Assembly (NCBI GenBank): GCA_903820035.1
Contig: CAIJFT010000069.1
Coordinates: forward strand, 1-53,463
Direction of reading: 5' to 3'
DNA: 53,463 bases
Origin: an uncultured Opitutia bacterium
Lineage (GTDB): Bacteria; Verrucomicrobiota; Verrucomicrobiia; Opitutales; Opitutaceae
The position numbers and the translations under genes were made by a program. Shown here piece by piece: positions 48,600-53,463 of this stretch (positions are counted from its first letter, which is position 1; each line of letters begins with the position of its first letter). The notes beneath the pieces were generated by a model. The model was given only the letters and a program-made list of their open reading frames with translations. It was not told the origin of the DNA and searched no databases.

Positions 48600-49163
48600 A
48601 TGAAACGACGTCTTTGGGGCAAATGGGCCGGGCTGTTCCTCCTCTCGAGCCTCGCGGCCATGGCGCAGATGCAGGTGCTGGACTTCGGGGCGCGCGGTAA
48701 GGTTACGCTTTTCCTGCTGGGTGAGTGGAAAGCGGCGACGACCGACATGGCCGGACAGTATACACTGACGCTGTCGCCGAAGAGCGAGGCGGTGAACGCG
48801 TCGTGTGTGATCTCGGTGGCGTTTCCCGAGGAGGACCGCTTCGACACGAAGGCGCGGCTCAAGCTGCGCGTCGAGGCGGATTGCCACAATGCGGCGGAGG
48901 AGTCGGTCGAGCGCAAAGCGTACGCAAAGGAACTCACCGTGGGGACGGGGTACGGTTTCTACTGCAATTTCACGGATCCGAATCTCCGCGGGAAACCGTC
49001 GGAAAAGGGCAACTACAAGGTGACGAGCATGGGGAAGGTGCGACCGCATGCATCGGTCGTGCTCGATGTGCAGATCCTGTCGGACGGTTTTGCTTCGGAG
49101 CCACACCAGCAGTTGCTCGGGGCGATCGAAGGGATGGAGTTCACGCCGCCGCGCGGGCGGTAA
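48600..49163 (+). CDS. Small secreted hypothetical protein
   Basis: A 187-residue exported protein. The signal peptide is 'MKRRLWGKWAGLFLLSSLAA' followed by 'MAQ'. The mature part is beta-rich ('KVTLFLLGEWKAATTDMAG', 'YTLTLSPKSEAVNASCVISV', 'TVGTGYGFYCNFTDPNLRG') and contains three cysteines. I do not recognise a named domain; it resembles small periplasmic proteins that bind or process envelope components, without stronger basis. An in-frame ATG at 48588 is also possible. It follows the tandem repeat by about 55 bp and is convergent with the EamA-type transporter gene. Confidence 0.75.
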   Translation: MKRRLWGKWAGLFLLSSLAAMAQMQVLDFGARGKVTLFLLGEWKAATTDMAGQYTLTLSPKSEAVNASCVISVAFPEEDRFDTKARLKLRVEADCHNAAEESVERKAYAKELTVGTGYGFYCNFTDPNLRGKPSEKGNYKVTSMGKVRPHASVVLDVQILSDGFASEPHQQLLGAIEGMEFTPPRGR

Positions 49164-49315
49164 GTCCACGAAGGGCCGCTGGAACCGGGAGCCGGGCGCG
49201 AAAGGTGAAGGCGGGGATGCCGCCGGCCGAAGCTGCAGCGCGACCCGAGTTCCCCATCGTTTCGAACCAGGATGGGCGGCGTTTCGAATCGGCCGGAGGC
49301 GGGCGCGTCTCTGGC

Positions 49316-50212
49316 TCACCCGAGGAGGGTGAGGGCGATGCCGGCGATGATGCCGAGGACGGCGGGGATTTTTTTGCGGCCGTTGATCTCGCCGAAAAAG
49401 AGGAGGCTGCCGGCGAAGGCCACGAGGAGGCTGCCACGACGGAGGCTTGCGACGATCGACACCAGCGCGGCGGGATCGCGCAGCACCGAGAAATAGATGA
49501 AATCGCAGACGAGCAGCGCGAGCGACACGAGCGGGATGCTCCAACGCCAGGTGAAGGTGTGGCGCGGCCACCACCGGAACTTCCAACCGACGGCAAGCGG
49601 CAGAAACAGCAACGCGAGGTAGATCGAGAACCAGGCCTGCACCGTGGCGGCGCCGAAGCCCACGCGGCCGAGGAGGAACTTGTCGTAAAGTCCGCTCACG
49701 GCGCCGAACAGCGTGCCGGCGAGGATCCAGCCGATCCAAGGGTTGCGGCGAAAATGAATGCCTTCGGCGCTACCCGCGACGGACAGGCCCACGAATGACG
49801 CAAGGGTTGTGGCGATGCCGAGCATTTCCAGCCCGGACGGGCGCTCGCCGAGCACCAACAACGCGCCGATGAGCGTCCAGATCGGACCGGTGGCCCGGAT
49901 CGGCGCGGCGATGGAAACCGGGAGGTGTTTGACGGCGAAGTAGGAGCAGGTCCAGGAGGAGGCGACGATGACGGACTTCAGCAGGAGTTGGCCGTGCTCC
50001 GCGATGCGCAGCGGAGCGACGACGAAGGTGGCGGGCAACGTGCCCGGGTGCAGGGCCTGAATCGCCATCAGCGTGAGCCACAGCGTGGCACTGCAGAGGT
50101 TGGCGAGAAACAGGACGGGCAGGACCGCGTTGTCGCGGACGGCGTGCTTCGTGAACAGGTCGTAGCAGCCGAGGAAGAAGGCGGAGATAAGGCTGGCGGC
50201 GATCCAAGGCAT
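49316..50212 (-). CDS. EamA/DMT-family membrane transporter
   Basis: A 298-residue inner-membrane protein with about ten helices in two EamA halves. The first half begins 'MPWIAASLISAFFLGCYDLF' and includes 'FAVKHLPVSIAAPIRATGPI'; 'LIGALLVLGERPSGLEMLG' is the EamA hallmark at the end of each half, repeated as 'LLFFGEINGRKKIPAVLGII'. DMT carriers export amino acids or metabolites or take up sugars; the substrate is unknown. The start ATG at 50212 is the only good one. It lies 90 bp downstream of the S55 peptidase gene on the same strand and might be transcribed with it. Confidence 0.85.
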   Translation of the reverse strand: MPWIAASLISAFFLGCYDLFTKHAVRDNAVLPVLFLANLCSATLWLTLMAIQALHPGTLPATFVVAPLRIAEHGQLLLKSVIVASSWTCSYFAVKHLPVSIAAPIRATGPIWTLIGALLVLGERPSGLEMLGIATTLASFVGLSVAGSAEGIHFRRNPWIGWILAGTLFGAVSGLYDKFLLGRVGFGAATVQAWFSIYLALLFLPLAVGWKFRWWPRHTFTWRWSIPLVSLALLVCDFIYFSVLRDPAALVSIVASLRRGSLLVAFAGSLLFFGEINGRKKIPAVLGIIAGIALTLLG

Positions 50213-50302
50213 GAACGGGGGAGCGAGAGCGCCGGGGTGGATCGCCGCGGGATGGCCGGCGCCAAGCCGGTCCGCGCCGACCCTACCGCCGGATGGGGCG
50301 CG

Positions 50303-52081
50303 TTACTCGAGGACGGTGAGCGGGCGGCGGACGACGGTCGTGAACAGCTTGCCGGGCAACAGGTGGCGCTCCCAGAGCGGGAGGACAGCGTCGCGGCGGC
50401 GGAAGCGCGCTTCGTCGGCGGCGCGGGCGATGCGTTCGATTGAACCCGGGGCGTCGGGCGTCGCGACCGTCTGATCGCTGAAGAGTATCGTCTTTTCCAC
50501 GACGGCGAGGCACACCCCGTCGGTCGGCCGTTCGTCGCGCATCGCTTCGAGGTAGGCGTCGAAGCTGCGTAGTTCCGCGGCTGAGATCAGCCGCGGGCGG
50601 CCGGTGAGCAGATCCAGGGCGCGGCCCGGGGCGAGGATGACCTCGAGTTGTTTGCCCGCCCAGGCCGGATCGAGCACGAGGTTGATCACCTGCCGTTCGG
50701 TCTCGCCCTGCCAGTTGCGCCACGCGAGGGTCGCCTGGATGGTTTCCCCGGCGACGGCCTTGGTGCGGGACAGTTGGAAGAGGTCGAGCGTGACGGACGG
50801 ATTCGTGTCGAGCGGCTCGACGTTGAAAGCGACGCGGTCGGGAAAGGTCTTTGCGTACGGATTCTGCAGGTTGGCCGCGAGGCCCTGGACGAATTCGTTC
50901 AAGCCCTGCATGAAGCCCTGCGGGCCCGAATAGAGCGAGTGAAACGAGAGCTGCGCGGCGCCGGGGAACGCGATGTTGCTGGTCAGACGAAAGCCGTTGG
51001 CGAGGCCGGCATCGTTGGAGCCGAGGATGGCCTGAGTGACGCCGGCGGCGACGAGGGCGGGCGTGAGGGTTGGCTGGCGGACGACGGCGAAACGCAGGGT
51101 GCGGGCCGGGCCGCGCGCCACATTAACGGTCACCTCAACCTCCGTCATCGCCGGGCCGGCACCGAGGGTACCGGAGACGGCGGAGAGTCGGTCTTGGTTG
51201 ATGGTGCCGATGATCGCGCCGGTGTTGGCGACCTTCACGGAGCTCATCTGCGAGGGCAGAATGGTGACGATCTCCGCGGCGCACATTGGGAGCGCGACGT
51301 CGCCGAGCGTCATCAGCGGGTGACCGAACGCCGTCACGCGGTCGCCGTCGCGACGGGAAACGGTGCCGGTGCCGGCGAGCGTGATGTCGCCGGTGGTCAG
51401 CGCGACGGCGACGGCGCTGCCCGGTTGCAACGCAGCCGTCGCGGTGGCGCCGCGGGGTTGGGCCAGACTGGCCGCCGCCTCGGTCGAACCGCCTTGCGTG
51501 CTGCCTCCGACCGCCGTCGCGGAGAGGCCCATGGCGGCGAATTGCGGGGCGAAGAGTTCGGCCACAAGCGGGCTGAGCCCGCCCAAAGTGAAGACGGGCG
51601 CCATCGCGTGATACGGCGATTCCGAGCCAACGGCGGGAAGGCTCGTTTGGACGAGTCCGCTGGCGGGCGAACGTTTTTGGCGCACCTCGTCGAGGTCGGC
51701 GGCGGGAGTGAACCCGGCGTGGCGGACCGTTTCAAAGCGCTGCATTTGGTAACTCAGGGCCCCCGCGAAGCGGCCGTCGATGTAGAGTGGGCTGCCGCTC
51801 ATGCCGGCGACGGCGCCCATCGTTTGGACGCGCGGATCGGTGAGCTGGCAAATGATCAGCGACTTGCCCGGCCCGAGGGCGTTGCGCACGACGCCCGTGA
51901 CCTCAACCGCGAAGGGTTCGGGCTGCGTCCCCTGAAAGACCGTCCACACCACGCCCGCCTGGCCCGCCTTCAGTTCATCAACGCCGATCGAAGCCGCCGC
52001 CGCCGGCGGACCCGCCGGCACCGCGGCGCACGCGGCCGCTCCGGAAATCAATAGAGCGGCGGCGAGGCGGAGAAATTTCAT
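50303..52081 (-). CDS. SpoIVB-type serine peptidase S55 domain protein
   Basis: A 592-residue exported protein with a signal peptide (MKFLRLAAALLISGAAACAA). The S55 domain, known from the sporulation protease SpoIVB, shows 'TMGAVAGMSGSPLYIDGRFA' with the nucleophile among Ser95/Ser97, and 'GDRVTAFGHPLMTLGDVALP' with the likely catalytic His. Unlike SpoIVB it has no PDZ domain. After about residue 330 the sequence is beta-rich and of unknown fold. The family also occurs in non-spore-formers such as Chlamydiae and Planctomycetota, where its role is unclear. It lies between hemL and the EamA gene, all on minus, with short gaps. Confidence 0.85.
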   Translation of the reverse strand: MKFLRLAAALLISGAAACAAVPAGPPAAAASIGVDELKAGQAGVVWTVFQGTQPEPFAVEVTGVVRNALGPGKSLIICQLTDPRVQTMGAVAGMSGSPLYIDGRFAGALSYQMQRFETVRHAGFTPAADLDEVRQKRSPASGLVQTSLPAVGSESPYHAMAPVFTLGGLSPLVAELFAPQFAAMGLSATAVGGSTQGGSTEAAASLAQPRGATATAALQPGSAVAVALTTGDITLAGTGTVSRRDGDRVTAFGHPLMTLGDVALPMCAAEIVTILPSQMSSVKVANTGAIIGTINQDRLSAVSGTLGAGPAMTEVEVTVNVARGPARTLRFAVVRQPTLTPALVAAGVTQAILGSNDAGLANGFRLTSNIAFPGAAQLSFHSLYSGPQGFMQGLNEFVQGLAANLQNPYAKTFPDRVAFNVEPLDTNPSVTLDLFQLSRTKAVAGETIQATLAWRNWQGETERQVINLVLDPAWAGKQLEVILAPGRALDLLTGRPRLISAAELRSFDAYLEAMRDERPTDGVCLAVVEKTILFSDQTVATPDAPGSIERIARAADEARFRRRDAVLPLWERHLLPGKLFTTVVRRPLTVLE

Positions 52082-52209
52082 GGTGTTGGTCGTAAGTCCG
52101 GTCGCTGCGAGCGCCAGCGAGTGGAGGTAGGTCGACGCGCCACTCGACGGCGCGCGCGGCTAAGGGCAAGTGAAGGTTGAGATATTATCAACGGCGCGCG
52201 CGGTGCGCC

Positions 52210-53463
52210 TCAGAGCCGCGCGATTGCCAGCGAGAGGATGTCGCAGGCCCGGGAAATCGCAACCCCGTCATGCGCGGTGCTGAGGAAGCCGGCCTCGTAG
52301 GCGCTCGGCGCGAGGTACACGCCCTGTTCGAGACACGCGTGGAAAAAACGGCCGAAAAGTTTGGCGTCGCTCTGGAGCGCGGTCGCGTAGTCGCGCACCG
52401 GCGTCGGGCTGAAGTAGATACTGAACATCGAGCCGCACTGCGGCACCTGCACGGGAATACCTTTTGCGGCGCAGGCCGCGGTCACCGCATCGCGCAGTTG
52501 GCGGCCGAGGGCGTCGAGGCGGGCGTAGGGATTCAGTTCCTCGAGCAGGCGCAGGCCGGCGATGCCGGCGGCCATGGCGAGCGGGTTGCCGCTGAGCGTG
52601 CCCGCCTGATAGACGGGACCGAGCGGGGCGAGATAGTCCATGATGTCGCCCCGGCCGCCGAACGCGCCGACGGGCAGGCCGCCGCCGATGATTTTGCCGA
52701 GGCAGGTGAGGTCGGGGATGATTTTCTCGCGCTCCTGCACGCCGCCCTTGGCGATGCGGAAGCCGGTCATGACTTCGTCGAAAATGAGCACCGTGTCGTG
52801 TTGCGCCGTGATTTCGCGCAGGTACTGCAGGTAGCCCGGATCGGGCATGATGAAGCCGACGTTGCCGCAATAGGCTTCGATGATGACGCCGGCGATCTGA
52901 CCGGGGTTCGCCGCGAAGGCGGCGGCGAGGGCGGCGCGGTCGTTGTAGGGCAGGACGACGGTCTCGGCGGCGAACGAGGCCGGCACGCCGGCGCTGTCGG
53001 GGTGGCCGTGGGTGAGGGCGCCGGAGCCGGCTTTGATCAGCAGCGAGTCGGAGTGCCCGTGGTAGCAGCCGGAGAACTTGATGATCTTATCGCGCCGGGT
53101 GAAACCGCGGGCGAGCCGGATGGCGGACATCGTGGCCTCGGTGCCGCTGTTGCACATGCGGACCTTTTGAATCGAGGGCACGAACTGCACGATGAGTTCG
53201 GCCATTTCGACTTCGAGCGGATTGGGCGTGCCGAAGGAGGTGCCGTTTTCCAGGGCGGCGGCGATGGCGGCCTTGATCTTCGGGTGGTTGTGGCCGTGGA
53301 TCGCCGGGCCCCAGGTGCAGACGAAGTCGATGAGTTCGCGGTCGTCGGCGGTGATGAGGTAGGCGCCCCGCGCGGCCTTGACGAAGAACGGCGCACCGCC
53401 GACCGAGCGGAAGGCCCGGACCGGCGAGTTGACGCCGCCCGGAATGAGTTCCTTGGCCCGGGC
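52210..53463 (-). CDS. hemL: Glutamate-1-semialdehyde 2,1-aminomutase (5' end cut)
   Basis: 417 residues are present; the start lies beyond the window, probably about ten codons away since the family is about 427 long. The visible N-terminus reads '[18 protein letters not shown]', which is the HemL hallmark. Further features are '[15 protein letters not shown]', '[19 protein letters not shown]', '[19 protein letters not shown]', '[16 protein letters not shown]' and the PLP lysine in '[18 protein letters not shown]'. The enzyme makes 5-aminolevulinate in the C5 tetrapyrrole pathway. It is upstream of the S55 peptidase gene on the same strand, with a 128-bp gap. Confidence 0.96.
   Translation of the reverse strand, partial: ARAKELIPGGVNSPVRAFRSVGGAPFFVKAARGAYLITADDRELIDFVCTWGPAIHGHNHPKIKAAIAAALENGTSFGTPNPLEVEMAELIVQFVPSIQKVRMCNSGTEATMSAIRLARGFTRRDKIIKFSGCYHGHSDSLLIKAGSGALTHGHPDSAGVPASFAAETVVLPYNDRAALAAAFAANPGQIAGVIIEAYCGNVGFIMPDPGYLQYLREITAQHDTVLIFDEVMTGFRIAKGGVQEREKIIPDLTCLGKIIGGGLPVGAFGGRGDIMDYLAPLGPVYQAGTLSGNPLAMAAGIAGLRLLEELNPYARLDALGRQLRDAVTAACAAKGIPVQVPQCGSMFSIYFSPTPVRDYATALQSDAKLFGRFFHACLEQGVYLAPSAYEAGFLSTAHDGVAISRACDILSLAIARL

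Overview
This window is GC-rich, densely coded DNA from a Gram-negative heterotroph, most likely a member of Opitutaceae (phylum Verrucomicrobiota). The clues are gene families rather than a marker gene: two TonB-dependent receptors, one with the 'FEVS..DTG(Y/F)AA' plug leader common in Opitutaceae; a PVC-type dehydrogenase/HEAT/cytochrome c protein; a sulfatase next to a ThuA-like protein; a PL10 pectate lyase; DUF5069 and DUF1684 proteins; and intergenic palindromic repeats of the kind frequent in these genomes. Recognisable Shine-Dalgarno sequences are rare, so several starts were chosen from signal peptides and family alignment. I saw no rRNA, tRNA, CRISPR array, transposase or integrase.

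Layout. 0.3-8 kb: YVTN/phosphoesterase secreted protein, DUF5069 protein, a secreted TIM-barrel glycosidase-like protein, and a YrpB/nitronate monooxygenase-like flavoprotein. 8-13.8 kb: TonB receptor 1, VF530 protein, a mercaptopyruvate-type sulfurtransferase and an O-methyltransferase. 13.9-17.2 kb: an oppC-oppD-oppF-like ABC transporter operon with ATGA overlaps but no adjacent oppA or oppB, then a Dabb protein. 17.2-25.6 kb, all on minus: HflX, a sensor kinase/response regulator pair, an HtrA/DegP protease, and the KorA/KorB 2-oxoacid:ferredoxin oxidoreductase with a clear terminator. 25.9-31 kb: lipoprotein lactonase overlapping thymidine kinase, alpha/beta hydrolase, MFS transporter, a small cysteine-rich protein and DNA-3-methyladenine glycosylase I. 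31-37.5 kb: PVC-type cytochrome protein and a 1154-residue protein that I propose is a pyrophosphate-dependent PEP carboxykinase. 37.6-43.5 kb: sulfatase and ThuA-like protein convergent with TonB receptor 2. 43.6-48 kb: DUF1684 protein, monomeric NADP-isocitrate dehydrogenase and PL10 pectate lyase. 48-48.6 kb: a two-copy 209-bp tandem repeat with internal hairpins. 48.6-53.5 kb: small secreted protein, EamA-type transporter, SpoIVB-type S55 peptidase, and glutamate-1-semialdehyde aminomutase cut by the window end.

How they work together. Polysaccharide use is served by the TonB receptors, sulfatase, pectate lyase, ThuA-like and glycosidase-like secreted proteins. Central carbon metabolism is served by KorAB, monomeric isocitrate dehydrogenase and the candidate PPi-PEPCK. 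Envelope quality control is served by HtrA with the two-component pair. The remaining genes are housekeeping (HflX, Tdk, Tag, HemL). The items most worth following up are the candidate PPi-PEPCK, the 209-bp tandem repeat, the hairpin-rich intergenic region near 40.1-40.3 kb, the unassigned secreted glycosidase-like protein and the incomplete opp-type operon.
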